Assembly: GCF_902729445.1 (NCBI RefSeq)
Contig: NZ_CACVCE010000004.1
Span: forward strand, 68,231-132,230
Direction: 5' to 3'
Length of the DNA stretch: 64,000 nucleotides
Source of the DNA: Magnetospirillum sp902729445
GTDB lineage: Bacteria > Pseudomonadota > Alphaproteobacteria > Rhodospirillales > Magnetospirillaceae
This document shows, in pieces, positions 1 through 8,934 of this stretch; the stretch's first letter is position 1; each line of letters begins with the position of its first letter. The position numbers were made by a program, and so were the translations under genes. Under the pieces are notes generated by a model that saw nothing but the letters and a program-made list of their open reading frames with translations, was not told the DNA's origin and did no database searches.

Positions 1-1991
1 TCCTGACCCGCTACCGCCTCGATTCCGCCTCGATCATCACCGCGCTGCTGCACGACACCATCGAGGACACGCCGGCGACGCTGGACGATCTGGAAAAGCT
101 GTTCGGGCCGGAAATCGCCCGGCTGGTCGATGGCGTCACCAAGCTTTCCCGTATCGAGCTGCAATCCGACCACGCCAAGCAGGCGGAAAACCTGCGCAAA
201 CTCGTCATCGCCATGAGCGAGGACATCCGCGTCCTTTTGGTCAAGCTGGCCGACCGCGTCCACAACATGCGCACGCTCAGCTATATCGCCAATCCCGACA
301 AGCGCCGCCGTATCGCGCTTGAGACCATGGAAATCTATGCTCCGCTGGCCGAACGCATCGGCATGCAGGAAATCAAGATGGAGCTGGAGGACCTGGCCTT
401 CGCCGAACTGCACGGCGATGCGCGCGGGTCCATCATCGCCCGGCTGAATTTCCTGCGCGAGCAGGGCGGCGACCTGATCGGTCGCATCCTGGAAGAACTG
501 CGCAAGACCTTCGAGGAAGCCGGCGTCAAGGCCACGGTGTCGGGACGCGAGAAGACGCCTTACTCGATCTGGCTGAAGATGCAGCGCAAGAATGTCGGCT
601 TCGAGCAATTGTCCGACATCATGGCCTTCCGCGTCGTGGTCGATTCCATGGAGGATTGCTACCGGGCCCTGGGCGTCATCCATTCGAAATATCCGATGGT
701 GCCCAACCGCTTCAAGGACTACATCTCGACGCCCAAGCCCAACGGCTACCGTTCCTTGCATACCGGCGTGTTCGGACCCGAGCGTCACCGCATCGAAGTG
801 CAGATTCGCACGGATGAAATGCACGAAGTGTCCGAGTTGGGCGTCGCCGCCCACTGGAAATACAAGTCCGGCGGCGGCCGCATGACCGACGGGCGGCAAT
901 ATCGCTGGCTGCGTGAGCTGCTGGACATCCTGGAACACGCCTCGAACCCCGACGAATTCCTTGAGCACACCAAGCTCGAGATGTTCCAGGACCAGGTGTT
1001 CTGCTTCACGCCGAAGGGCGACCTGATCTCGCTGCCGTCGGGGGCGACCCCGGTCGATTTCGCCTATGCCGTCCATTCCGATGTCGGCGACACCTGCGTC
1101 GGCGCCAAGATCAACGGCCGCATCATGCCGCTTCGGTCGCGCCTGCATAACGGCGATCAGGTCGAGGTGATCACCTCGAAGGCGCAGACCCCCAACCCGA
1201 CCTGGGAACGCTTCGTCGTCTCGGGCAAGGCGCGAGCCCGTATCCGCCGCTTTGTCCGCACCCAGCAGCGCGCCCAGTATCTCGATCTGGGCCGGGCCAT
1301 CCTGGTGCGCGCCTTCCGCCAGGAAGGCTATGACCTGACCGAGCGGGCGCTGGAAGGGGTGATCAAGATCTTCAAGGCGCCCACCGCCGACGATCTGATG
1401 GCCATGGTGGGCGAGGGGACGGTCACCGCCAAGGATGTGGTGTCGTCGGTGTACCCAGAGCTGAAGAACGCCCAGAAGACCGACAATGTGGTCCATCTGG
1501 GCCGCACCAAGCCCAAGCCGGCCCACGAGCGCGAGAAGCGGGGCAACGCAGTCCCGATCCGCGGCCTGATCCCCGGCATGGCGGTGCATTTCGCCGGCTG
1601 CTGCCATCCGCTGCCGGGCGACCGCATCGTCGGCATCGTCACCACCGGCAAGGGGGTGACGGTTCACACCATCGATTGCGAGAATCTGGAACAATATGCC
1701 GAGACGCCGGAACGCTGGCTGGATATCTCGTGGGACGAGACCGAGGGCAAGGCCCATATCGGCCGCATCGATCTGGTGGTCAACAACGAGCCCGGCACGC
1801 TGTCGACGGTGACCACGGTGATCGCCAAGAACATGGGCAACATCACCAACCTGAAGATCACCAACCGCACCACCGAATTCTTCGAGATGCTGATCGACAT
1901 CGAGGTCCGGGACGTCAAGCACCTGACCAATGTCATCGCCGCGCTGCGCGCGACGCCCTTGATCAATTCCGTCGATCGCGCCCGCAATTAG
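1..1991 (+). CDS. rsh: Bifunctional (p)ppGpp synthetase/hydrolase (RelA/SpoT homolog), 5' end outside window
   Basis: The reading frame is open from base 3, so the gene starts upstream of the window; the ATG at 213 is internal. About 662 residues are visible. The order is the end of the HD hydrolase domain (HDTIEDT near visible residue 17, then LADRVHNMRTL), the synthetase domain (GREKTPYSIWLKMQRK, then TPKPNGYRSLHT), a TGS domain (CFTPKGDLISLPSGATPVDF) and a C-terminal ACT domain (NEPGTLSTV). The intact HD motif suggests it both makes and degrades (p)ppGpp, as expected for the single Rsh of alphaproteobacteria. pdxJ follows 16 bp downstream, probably in the same operon. Confidence 0.96.
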   Translation, partial: LTRYRLDSASIITALLHDTIEDTPATLDDLEKLFGPEIARLVDGVTKLSRIELQSDHAKQAENLRKLVIAMSEDIRVLLVKLADRVHNMRTLSYIANPDKRRRIALETMEIYAPLAERIGMQEIKMELEDLAFAELHGDARGSIIARLNFLREQGGDLIGRILEELRKTFEEAGVKATVSGREKTPYSIWLKMQRKNVGFEQLSDIMAFRVVVDSMEDCYRALGVIHSKYPMVPNRFKDYISTPKPNGYRSLHTGVFGPERHRIEVQIRTDEMHEVSELGVAAHWKYKSGGGRMTDGRQYRWLRELLDILEHASNPDEFLEHTKLEMFQDQVFCFTPKGDLISLPSGATPVDFAYAVHSDVGDTCVGAKINGRIMPLRSRLHNGDQVEVITSKAQTPNPTWERFVVSGKARARIRRFVRTQQRAQYLDLGRAILVRAFRQEGYDLTERALEGVIKIFKAPTADDLMAMVGEGTVTAKDVVSSVYPELKNAQKTDNVVHLGRTKPKPAHEREKRGNAVPIRGLIPGMAVHFAGCCHPLPGDRIVGIVTTGKGVTVHTIDCENLEQYAETPERWLDISWDETEGKAHIGRIDLVVNNEPGTLSTVTTVIAKNMGNITNLKITNRTTEFFEMLIDIEVRDVKHLTNVIAALRATPLINSVDRARN

Positions 1992-2007
1992 CCAAGGAAC
2001 CATTCAC

Positions 2008-2754
2008 ATGTCCGCGCTGCCGCTCCGTCTGGGCGTCAACATCGATCACGTCGCCACCATCCGGAACGCCCGGGGGGGTCTGCATCCCGATCCGGTCCGT
2101 GCCGCCCATCTGGCCGCCGCCGCCGGTGCCGACGGCATCACCGCCCACCTGCGCGAGGATCGCCGCCATATTTCCGACCGCGACATCGAGCGCCTGGCCA
2201 ACGAGATCCAGCTGCCGCTGAATTTCGAGATGGCGGCGACCGAGGAAATGGTCGCCATCGCGCTACGCCACCGCCCGCACGCCGCCTGCATCGTCCCGGA
2301 AAAGCGGGAAGAACGCACCACCGAGGGTGGGCTGGATGTCGCCGGCCATATCGATTCCTTGCGCCCGCTGGTCGGACGCCTGGTGGATGCCGGCATCCGC
2401 GTCTCGATGTTCATCGAGGCCGATCCGCGCCAACTGGACGCGTCCAAATCCATCGGCGCCCCGGTGGTCGAACTGCATACCGGCGCCTATTGCGACCATG
2501 ACGGCGCCACCCGCGACGGCGAGCTGGCCCGGATCAGAACCGCTGCCGCCCACGCCGCCGCCATCGGGCTGGAATGCCATGCCGGCCACGGCTTGTCGTT
2601 CGACACCGTCAAGCCGATCGCCGCCATCGGCTCGATCGTTGAATTGAACATCGGCCATTTCCTGGTGGGCGAGGCGATCTTCATCGGCTTCGAGGCCTCG
2701 ATCCGTCACATGCGCGCCCTGATGGACGAAGCCCGCAAGGGGGCGGGGCGGTGA
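2008..2754 (+). CDS. pdxJ: Pyridoxine 5'-phosphate synthase PdxJ
   Basis: The 248-aa protein has the PdxJ signatures: NIDHVATIRNARGG at the N-terminus, ITAHLREDRRHI, and VPEKREERTTEGG. PdxJ condenses 3-amino-2-oxopropyl phosphate with deoxyxylulose 5-phosphate to give pyridoxine 5'-phosphate in cytoplasmic vitamin B6 synthesis. The length matches the family. The ATG at 2008 has an AAGGA ribosome-binding site at 1994-1998. The stop codon overlaps the GTG start of acpS, so the two are probably translationally coupled. The rsh-pdxJ-acpS-lepB order is common in alphaproteobacteria. Confidence 0.97.
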   Translation: MSALPLRLGVNIDHVATIRNARGGLHPDPVRAAHLAAAAGADGITAHLREDRRHISDRDIERLANEIQLPLNFEMAATEEMVAIALRHRPHAACIVPEKREERTTEGGLDVAGHIDSLRPLVGRLVDAGIRVSMFIEADPRQLDASKSIGAPVVELHTGAYCDHDGATRDGELARIRTAAAHAAAIGLECHAGHGLSFDTVKPIAAIGSIVELNIGHFLVGEAIFIGFEASIRHMRALMDEARKGAGR

Positions 2755-3158
2755 TCTTGGGCATCGGCAACGATCTGTGCGACATCCGCCGCGTCGAAAA
2801 GACGCTGGCCCGCTTCGGTGACCGTTTCACCCGTCGCGTCTTCACCGACATCGAGCGGGCCAAGGCCGAACGGCGCCCGCCCCAGCAGCGGGTGGCCACC
2901 TACGCCAAGCGCTTCGCCGCCAAGGAAGCCTGCGCCAAGGCGCTGGGTACCGGCTTCGCCAACGGCGTGTTCCTGAAGGATATCGGCGTGGTCAATCTGG
3001 CCAGCGGGCAGCCGACTTTCGCGCTGACCGGCGGCGCCGCCCGCCGGCTGGCGGAAATGGTGCCGGCCGGCATGATTGCCCAGCTTCTGCTGACCATGAC
3101 CGACGAGCCGCCTCTGGCCGAGGCGGTGGTGGTGATCCAGGCCATTCCCGCCGCTTGA
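2751..3158 (+). CDS. acpS: Holo-[acyl-carrier-protein] synthase AcpS
   Basis: The 135-aa protein starts at a GTG that overlaps the pdxJ stop (GTGA). It begins ILGIGNDLCDIRRVE, which carries the first Mg-binding acidic residue. It also has RRVFTDIE and the helix FAAKEACAKALGTG, the hallmark of the AcpS-type phosphopantetheinyl transferase fold. AcpS moves 4'-phosphopantetheine from coenzyme A onto apo-ACP for fatty-acid synthesis. The protein is slightly longer than the usual 120-130 aa. A hairpin followed by a short U-run overlaps its stop codon. Confidence 0.95.
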   Translation: MILGIGNDLCDIRRVEKTLARFGDRFTRRVFTDIERAKAERRPPQQRVATYAKRFAAKEACAKALGTGFANGVFLKDIGVVNLASGQPTFALTGGAARRLAEMVPAGMIAQLLLTMTDEPPLAEAVVVIQAIPAA

Positions 3159-3180
3159 CACAAGGCGGCGGGGCTGTTTT
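3147..3180 (+). terminator. Possible rho-independent terminator after acpS
   Basis: The arms CCCGCCGCTT (3147-3156) and AAGGCGGCGGG (3162-3172) pair with one bulged G around a 5-nt loop, followed by GCTGTTTT. The hairpin starts inside the last acpS codons. The U-tract is short, so it may attenuate rather than stop transcription before lepB. Confidence 0.45.
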
Positions 3181-3252
3181 GCTCGGCGCCAGCCGGGCAG
3201 GGCGGTACCGGGTCGTGTTTTCAATTAAATCAAATAATTACGCGGTGATTTT

Positions 3253-3999
3253 ATGTCAAAGGGTAAATTCGGCGGGACCTGGGAAACCATCAAGACCGTC
3301 TTTTACGCCATGGTGATCGCCGGCTTCGTGCGTACCGTGGCGTTCGAGCCGTTCAATATCCCGTCGGGTTCGATGATTCCGACCCTGCTGATTGGCGACT
3401 ATCTGTTCGTGTCGAAATACGCCTATGGCTATTCCCGCCATTCGGTGCCTCTCTCGACGGGTCCCGCCATGACCGGCCGACTGGCCGAGAAGGTGCCGGA
3501 ACGCGGCGACGTCGTGGTCTTCAAGAAGCCGCCCGAGCACAAGGTCGATTATATCAAGCGGGTGATCGGGCTGCCGGGCGACCGCGTCCAGGTGATCCGC
3601 GGCCTGCTGCACATCAACGGTGAGCCGGTCAAGCGCGAGCGCATCGACGATTTCGTCGAGTTCACCCGCGAAGGCAACATCATGCGGGCGCCGCAATATA
3701 TCGAGACCCTGCCGAACGGCCGCCAGCACCGCATCATCGAATATGCCGGCGACAATGGCATCGCCGACAACACCCCGGTCTACACTGTGCCGGCCGGCCA
3801 TTACTTCATGATGGGCGACAATCGCGACAATTCCGCCGATTCGCGCTTCCTGGACGAGGTCGGCTACGTGCCGGCGGAAAATCTGGTCGGCCGCGCCGAG
3901 GTGATCTTCTTCTCGGGCGATGGTTCGGCCTCGTGGTGGGAAGTGTGGAAATGGCCGTGGGCCATCCGCTTCGCCCGCCTGTTCGACGGGATCGACTAA
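3253..3999 (+). CDS. lepB: Signal peptidase I LepB
   Basis: The 248-aa inner-membrane serine protease removes signal peptides from exported proteins. One N-terminal membrane segment (about residues 14-31) precedes the catalytic box IPSGSMIPTLLIGDY, with nucleophile Ser40. The catalytic Lys102 lies in DYIKRVIGLPGD, and box E is GHYFMMGDNRDNSADSR. The AT-rich gap before it (3210-3252) probably holds its own promoter, and GGTGA at 3244-3248 is a closely spaced ribosome-binding site. rnc begins 4 bp downstream. Confidence 0.97.
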   Translation: MSKGKFGGTWETIKTVFYAMVIAGFVRTVAFEPFNIPSGSMIPTLLIGDYLFVSKYAYGYSRHSVPLSTGPAMTGRLAEKVPERGDVVVFKKPPEHKVDYIKRVIGLPGDRVQVIRGLLHINGEPVKRERIDDFVEFTREGNIMRAPQYIETLPNGRQHRIIEYAGDNGIADNTPVYTVPAGHYFMMGDNRDNSADSRFLDEVGYVPAENLVGRAEVIFFSGDGSASWWEVWKWPWAIRFARLFDGID

Positions 4000-4003
4000 G
4001 CCG

Positions 4004-4681
4004 ATGAGCCGAATCCTGGCCGACCGCCTGGGCTATGCCTTCACTCGGCCGGACCTGCTGAGCCAGGCGCTCACCCATCCGTCGGTGACCCATGGCCGGG
4101 CGCCGCGCAAGGCGACCGCCTACGAGCGTCTGGAATTCCTGGGCGACCGCGTGTTGGGGCTGGTGGTGGCCGAGATGCTGTTCCACCGTTTCCCGACCGA
4201 GGCCGAGGGCGAGCTGGCCCGGCGCCATGCCGCGCTGGTCCGCCGCGATTCCCTGGCCCGGATCGCCGTTTCCTGGGGTATCCCGGATTATCTGCTGCTG
4301 GCGCGCGGCGAGGAAGAAGGCGGCGGGCGGGCCAATCCGGCGGTGCTGGCCGACGCTTGCGAGGCGGTGATCGGCGCGGTGTTCGCCGATGGCGGTCTTG
4401 ATCCGGCCCGCAGGCTGGTGCTGGCCGCCTGGGCGCCGCTGATGGAAGAAAGCCCGGCCCCGCCCAAGGATGCCAAGACCGCGCTTCAGGAATGGGCGCA
4501 AGGATTGGGCCGGCCGCTGCCGGCCTACGAAACCCAAGGGGTCGAAGGGCCTCCCCACGAGCCGGTGTTCCTGGTGTCGGTAACCGTCGAGGGCGAGGCG
4601 CCGGTGTTGGGCCGCGGTCGTTCGAAGCGGTCGGCGGAACAAGCGGCGGCAACGGCCCTGTTGAAGAAGGTGAAGTCATGA
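4004..4681 (+). CDS. rnc: Ribonuclease III
   Basis: The 225-aa protein cleaves double-stranded RNA in rRNA and mRNA processing. The signature ERLEFLGDRVLGL lies at about residues 41-53. A conserved acidic residue in DACEAVIGAVFADGG completes the active site, and a dsRNA-binding domain covers the last 70 or so residues. I chose the ATG at 4004, just after the lepB stop, because it gives the standard length. The frame is open further upstream, but that would place 28 non-homologous residues inside lepB. The stop overlaps the era start (ATGA). Confidence 0.96.
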   Translation: MSRILADRLGYAFTRPDLLSQALTHPSVTHGRAPRKATAYERLEFLGDRVLGLVVAEMLFHRFPTEAEGELARRHAALVRRDSLARIAVSWGIPDYLLLARGEEEGGGRANPAVLADACEAVIGAVFADGGLDPARRLVLAAWAPLMEESPAPPKDAKTALQEWAQGLGRPLPAYETQGVEGPPHEPVFLVSVTVEGEAPVLGRGRSKRSAEQAAATALLKKVKS

Positions 4682-5589
4682 ACGAGGTGCCGGAAAACGA
4701 GCGGCGATGCGGCTATGTCGCGGTGGTCGGCGCGCCCAACGCCGGCAAGTCGACCCTGGTCAACGCCCTGGTCGGGACCAAGGTGTCGATCGTGTCGCCC
4801 AAGGTGCAGACCACGCGCTTTCGCGTGCTGGGCATCGTCATGGCCGGCCCGGCCCAGGTCATCCTGGTCGATACCCCCGGCATCTTCCAGCCCAAGCGCC
4901 GCCTGGACCGCGCCATGGTCGCCGCCGCCTGGGACGGCGCGCACGATGCCGAACAGATCTGTCTGCTGATCGACGCCTCGAAGGGCTATGACGACGACAG
5001 CCGCGCCATCGTCCTTCGCCTGAAACAGGTCAACCGCCAGGCCATCTTGATCCTCAACAAGGTTGATGTGGTCAAGAAGGAAAAGCTTTTGAAGCTGGCC
5101 CAGTCCCTGCACGACGAAGGCATCTTCACCGACATCTTCATGGTCTCGGCCCTGACCGGCAGCGGCCTGGACGCCCTGATGCCGGTGCTGGCCGAGCGCA
5201 CCCCCATGGGGCCGTGGATGTTCCCCGAGGACGAGGTGTCGGACCTGCCGCAGCGTCTGCTGGCCGCCGAGATCACCCGCGAGAAGGCTTTCCTGCAACT
5301 GCACGAGGAACTGCCCTACGCCCTGACGGTCGAGACCGAATCCTGGGAGGAAAAGGAAGACGGCTCGGCCCGCATCGACCAGGTGATCTATGTCCAGCGC
5401 GAAAGCCAGAAGGGCATTGTCGTCGGCAAGCACGGCCACCAGATCAAGGCCATCGGCGCCGCCGCCCGCACCGAGCTGGAAGCCCTGCTGGAACGCCGGG
5501 TTCACCTGTTCTTGCACGTCAAGGTCCGCGAGGATTGGCAGGACAAGCGCTCGCATTACAACGAATTCGGCCTGGATTTCGATTCGTAA
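4678..5589 (+). CDS. era: GTPase Era
   Basis: The 303-aa GTPase acts in 16S rRNA maturation and 30S assembly. G1 is GAPNAGKST, G3 is DTPG and G4 is NKVD. The C-terminal type II KH RNA-binding domain carries VGKHGHQIKAIG. The ATG at 4678 overlaps the rnc stop, giving the well-known rnc-era translational coupling, and makes a full-length Era. The open frame upstream of 4678 is only read-through inside rnc. A short GC-rich dyad follows the stop (5602-5622). Confidence 0.97.
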   Translation: MNEVPENERRCGYVAVVGAPNAGKSTLVNALVGTKVSIVSPKVQTTRFRVLGIVMAGPAQVILVDTPGIFQPKRRLDRAMVAAAWDGAHDAEQICLLIDASKGYDDDSRAIVLRLKQVNRQAILILNKVDVVKKEKLLKLAQSLHDEGIFTDIFMVSALTGSGLDALMPVLAERTPMGPWMFPEDEVSDLPQRLLAAEITREKAFLQLHEELPYALTVETESWEEKEDGSARIDQVIYVQRESQKGIVVGKHGHQIKAIGAAARTELEALLERRVHLFLHVKVREDWQDKRSHYNEFGLDFDS

Positions 5590-5601
5590 GGCCGAAGGCC
5601 G

Positions 5602-5622
5602 GCCCGGTGCCGGGCCCGTTCA
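5602..5622. repeat. GC-rich dyad after era, related to copies after proS and tatC
   Basis: The bases GGCCCGG-TG-CCGGGCC form a 7-bp hairpin 13 bp past the era stop. Read on the minus strand, the core resembles the elements at 21832-21855 and 42910-42932. There is no U-run, so it is not a classical intrinsic terminator. Confidence 0.35.
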
Positions 5623-5653
5623 GGCTTATAGGGGGGGCGATCGGCGGAGCATC

Positions 5654-5863
5654 ATGGACGCACGCTCGCTTGGACTGATTCTGGTGTGGGTCGGCGCCAT
5701 CTTGCTGGTCGCCGTGCTGCAGCAGCGCCTGCGCCAGGGCGCGCTGGGCGAGGAAGCCTTCGAGAACCCGCCGCCGGTCGCCCGCTGGGCGGTGGCCATC
5801 GCCAGTGCCGGCATGGCCTGTGCCGGCCTGGGCATTCTGCTGACAGTGTGGAGCTTCCTTTGA
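5654..5863 (+). CDS. Small two-helix membrane protein between era and recO
   Basis: The 69-aa protein has two likely transmembrane helices (about residues 7-22 and 46-67) joined by a short charged loop (QQRLRQGALGEEAFENPPP). I do not recognise a named family. The ATG at 5654 is the only start that leaves a membrane-type N-terminus. Its stop overlaps the recO start (TGATG), which suggests it is truly translated and coupled to recO. No catalytic residues are apparent. Confidence 0.65.
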   Translation: MDARSLGLILVWVGAILLVAVLQQRLRQGALGEEAFENPPPVARWAVAIASAGMACAGLGILLTVWSFL

Positions 5864-6591
5864 TGGATTGGGACGACGACGCCATCGTGCTGTCGGCCCG
5901 CCGCCATGGGGAAAATGCCGCTGTCATCCATGTGTTGACAGTGGCGCACGGCCGCCATCCCGGGCTGGTCCCTGGGGGGATGGGCCGGGCCAATCGTGGC
6001 AGCCTGCAGCCGGGTAACCGGGTGCGGGTCGGCTGGCAGGGGCGTTTGGCCGAGCAATTGGGGCGCTTCCGGGTCGAACTGGTTCGCGCCGACGCTGCCC
6101 TGCATATGGCCGATCCAGACCGCCTGGCGGCCTTGTCGGCGGCCTGCGCCGTGGCCGACGCGGCCCTGCCCGAGCGCCAGCCGTTGCCGGCCGCCCACGC
6201 CGCCCTGACCGCCCTGCTGGACGCGCTGGACAGTGACGCATGGGCGACGGTGATGGTGCATTGGGAACTGGCGCTGCTTCGGGCTCTGGGGTTCGGGTTG
6301 GACCTGTCGGTCTGCGCCGTCAGCGGCACCAATGCGGACCTGGCCTATGTCAGCCCCAGGACCGGCCGCGCCGTCAGCCGCGCGGCCGGCCAGGACTGGC
6401 AAGACCGGCTGCTGGAACTGCCGGCCTTCCTGGTGGCCGGCGGCATCGGCAGTGCCCCCGATGTCGCCCTGGGCCTGAAACTGACCGGCTTCTTCCTGGA
6501 ACGCCACGTCCTGGCGCCGCAGCACCGGCCAATGCCGGCGGCGCGGTTGCGATTGGTTGACCGCCTCCTGTCGTCGGGTACTATATGTTGA
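5863..6591 (+). CDS. recO: DNA repair protein RecO
   Basis: The 242-aa protein begins with the RecO N-terminal OB-fold pattern (DWDDDAIVLSARRHGENAAVIHVLTVAHG), followed by a helical region with the conserved WELALLRALGFG segment. RecO works with RecR to load RecA on SSB-coated single-stranded DNA in the RecF pathway. The start at 5863 overlaps the upstream small gene's stop, giving the usual RecO length. Its place after era is the usual alphaproteobacterial arrangement. Confidence 0.93.
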   Translation: MDWDDDAIVLSARRHGENAAVIHVLTVAHGRHPGLVPGGMGRANRGSLQPGNRVRVGWQGRLAEQLGRFRVELVRADAALHMADPDRLAALSAACAVADAALPERQPLPAAHAALTALLDALDSDAWATVMVHWELALLRALGFGLDLSVCAVSGTNADLAYVSPRTGRAVSRAAGQDWQDRLLELPAFLVAGGIGSAPDVALGLKLTGFFLERHVLAPQHRPMPAARLRLVDRLLSSGTIC

Positions 6592-6622
6592 TGCGACGTT
6601 TTGCCGCCTTTTGGGGACATTC

Positions 6623-8845
6623 ATGACCGAACCTGCCGCTGCCGGCCTTATCCGCGAAACACCGCTGACCGAGGCGCTGGGCGAGCGTTATCTCGCCTAT
6701 GCCATGTCGACCATCGTGTCGCGGTCTCTGCCCGACGTGCGCGACGGGCTGAAGCCGGTGCACCGCCGCCTGCTTTACGCCATGCGCCAATTGAAGCTGG
6801 ACCCGCAGGGCGGCTTCAAGAAGTGCGCCCGCGTCGTCGGCGACGTTATCGGTAAGTACCACCCCCATGGCGACGTGGCCGTCTATGACGCCATGGTCCG
6901 CCTGGCCCAGGATTTCGCCGTGCGTTACCCGCTGGTCGAGGGCCAGGGCAATTTCGGCAATATCGACGGCGATAACGCGGCGGCCATGCGCTACACCGAG
7001 GCCAAGCTGACCGAGGTCGCCGCCGCCCTGATGGCCGGCCTGGACGAGGACGCGGTCGATTTCCGCCCGACCTATGACGGGTCCGAGGACGAGCCGGTGG
7101 TGATGCCGGCCGCCTTTCCCAACCTGCTGGCCAACGGTTCGGCCGGTATCGCGGTGGGCATGGCGACCAGCGTGCCGCCCCACAATGTCGGCGAGATCTG
7201 CGACGCCCTGAAGCTGTTGATCCGCGAGCCCGATTGTTCGGTCGATGCCCTGGTCGCCCACATGCCCGGCCCGGATTTCCCCACCGGCGGCGTCTTGGTG
7301 GAGACCCGCGAGGCGGTGCTGGAAGCCTATCGCACCGGCCGTGGCGCCTTTCGCCTGCGGGCGCGCTGGGCGGTCGAGAAGCTGTCGCACGGCCTTTACC
7401 AGATCGTCATCACCGAAATTCCCTATCAGGTGCAGAAATCCAAGGTGATCGAAAAGATCGCCGAGCTGCTGACCGACAAGAAATTGCCGCTCTTGGCCGA
7501 CATCAGGGACGAATCGGCCGAGGACGTCCGCATCGTCCTCGAGCCCCGGAACCGCACGGTCGAGCCCGAGCATGTGATGGAACAATTGTTCCGCAACACC
7601 GACCTGGAAACCCGGGCCAGCCTGAACATGAACGTGCTGGGCGGCGACGGCGTGCCCCGGGTGATGAACCTGAAAGAGGTGCTGCAGGCCTTCCTGGATC
7701 ACCGCATGGAGGTGCTGGAACGCCGTTCCCGCCACCGGCTGGACAAGATCGCCAAGCGGCTCGAGGTGTTGGAAGGCTATTTGATCGCCTATCTGAACCT
7801 GGACGAGGTGATCCGCATCATCCGCGAGGAGGACGAGGCCAAGCCGGCCTTGATGAAGGCGTTCGGGTTGTCGGATGCCCAGGCGGAAGCCATCTTGAAC
7901 ATGCGCCTGCGGTCGCTTCGCAAGCTGGAAGAGATGGAAATCCGCAAGGAGCATGATTCGCTGTCGGCCGAGCAGGCCGAGTTGCAGACCCTGCTGGCCG
8001 ACCCGGCCAGGCGGTGGAAGGCGATCGCTGTCCAGATCGCCGAGACCCAGAAGAAGTTCGGCCAGGCCACCCCGTTGGGCAAACGGCGCACCGAACTGGG
8101 CGACGCGCCGGGCGCGGTGGTGGTGCCGATCGAGGCCTTCGTCGAGCGCGAGCCGATCACCGTTCTGCTGTCGGAAAAGGGGTGGATTCGCGCCATGAAG
8201 GGCCATATGGACCAACTGGACGGCGTGAAGTTCAAGGAAGGCGACCAATTGCGGTTCGCGCTGAAGGCGGAAACCACCGACAAGATCCTGTTCTTCGCCA
8301 CCGACGGGCGCTTCTATACCGTCGGCGGCGACAAGCTGCCGTCGGGTCGCGGCTTCGGCGAGCCGCTGCGGCTGATGATCGACCTGGCCAACGACGCCGA
8401 GATCGCCCTGATCTTCGCCCATCGGCCCGGTCGCAAGCGTCTGGTCGCCACCGACGGCGGCCGCGGCTTCGTCGTCGATGAGGCCGAGGCGCTGGCCCAG
8501 ACCAAATCGGGCAAGATGGTCCTGAACCTGGGCGACGGCGAGAAGGCCGCCTTCTGCATCCCGGTCGAGGGCGATGCCGTGGCGGTGATCGGTGACAACC
8601 GCAAGCTTCTGGTTTTCATGGCCGAGGAAATCCCGATGATGACCCGGGGCCGTGGCGTGATGCTGCAGAAATACCGCGACGGCGGCATGGCCGACATTAA
8701 GATCTTCACCCTGACCGAGGGACTGAGCTGGAAAAGCGGCGAACGCACGCGGACCGAAAGCGATCTGACGCCGTGGATCGGCAAGCGTGCCTCGGTCGGG
8801 CGCCTGCCGCCGACGGGGTTTCCGCGTAACAACAAGTTTACTTGA
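6623..8845 (+). CDS. parC: DNA topoisomerase IV subunit A
   Basis: The 740-aa type IIA topoisomerase subunit pairs with ParE to decatenate chromosomes. The breakage-reunion domain holds DGLKPVHRRLLYAM and KYHPHGD, with the catalytic Tyr124 in AAMRYTEAKL. The C-terminal beta-pinwheel blades are degenerate, as in ParC rather than GyrA. The ATG at 6623 (GGGGAC upstream) fits the family start; the open frame further upstream overlaps recO. At the quinolone-determining positions the sequence reads GDVAVYDA, so Val85 and Asp89 stand where E. coli ParC has Ser80 and Glu84. Confidence 0.95.
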   Translation: MTEPAAAGLIRETPLTEALGERYLAYAMSTIVSRSLPDVRDGLKPVHRRLLYAMRQLKLDPQGGFKKCARVVGDVIGKYHPHGDVAVYDAMVRLAQDFAVRYPLVEGQGNFGNIDGDNAAAMRYTEAKLTEVAAALMAGLDEDAVDFRPTYDGSEDEPVVMPAAFPNLLANGSAGIAVGMATSVPPHNVGEICDALKLLIREPDCSVDALVAHMPGPDFPTGGVLVETREAVLEAYRTGRGAFRLRARWAVEKLSHGLYQIVITEIPYQVQKSKVIEKIAELLTDKKLPLLADIRDESAEDVRIVLEPRNRTVEPEHVMEQLFRNTDLETRASLNMNVLGGDGVPRVMNLKEVLQAFLDHRMEVLERRSRHRLDKIAKRLEVLEGYLIAYLNLDEVIRIIREEDEAKPALMKAFGLSDAQAEAILNMRLRSLRKLEEMEIRKEHDSLSAEQAELQTLLADPARRWKAIAVQIAETQKKFGQATPLGKRRTELGDAPGAVVVPIEAFVEREPITVLLSEKGWIRAMKGHMDQLDGVKFKEGDQLRFALKAETTDKILFFATDGRFYTVGGDKLPSGRGFGEPLRLMIDLANDAEIALIFAHRPGRKRLVATDGGRGFVVDEAEALAQTKSGKMVLNLGDGEKAAFCIPVEGDAVAVIGDNRKLLVFMAEEIPMMTRGRGVMLQKYRDGGMADIKIFTLTEGLSWKSGERTRTESDLTPWIGKRASVGRLPPTGFPRNNKFT

Positions 8846-8849
8846 GGGG

Positions 8850-8864
8850 ACTGGTCAGACCAAT
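8850..8864 (+). promoter_or_regulatory. Operator upstream of TRAP binding-protein gene (GntR/FadR-type dyad)
   Basis: ACTGGTCAGACCAAT contains the dyad TGGT-N3-ACCA, 70 bp before the ATG at 8935. TGGT-N-ACCA dyads are typical of the FadR branch of GntR regulators (PdhR, LldR and relatives). The same sequence in the same orientation precedes the permease transcript at 12288-12302, differing only in the spacer. No GntR gene lies in this window. Confidence 0.65.
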
Positions 8865-8934
8865 TCTTTCATGCGACCATCGGCGATCCCATGTTTTGAG
8901 TTCAAGCCTTTTCAAATCATAACGGGAGGAAAGC

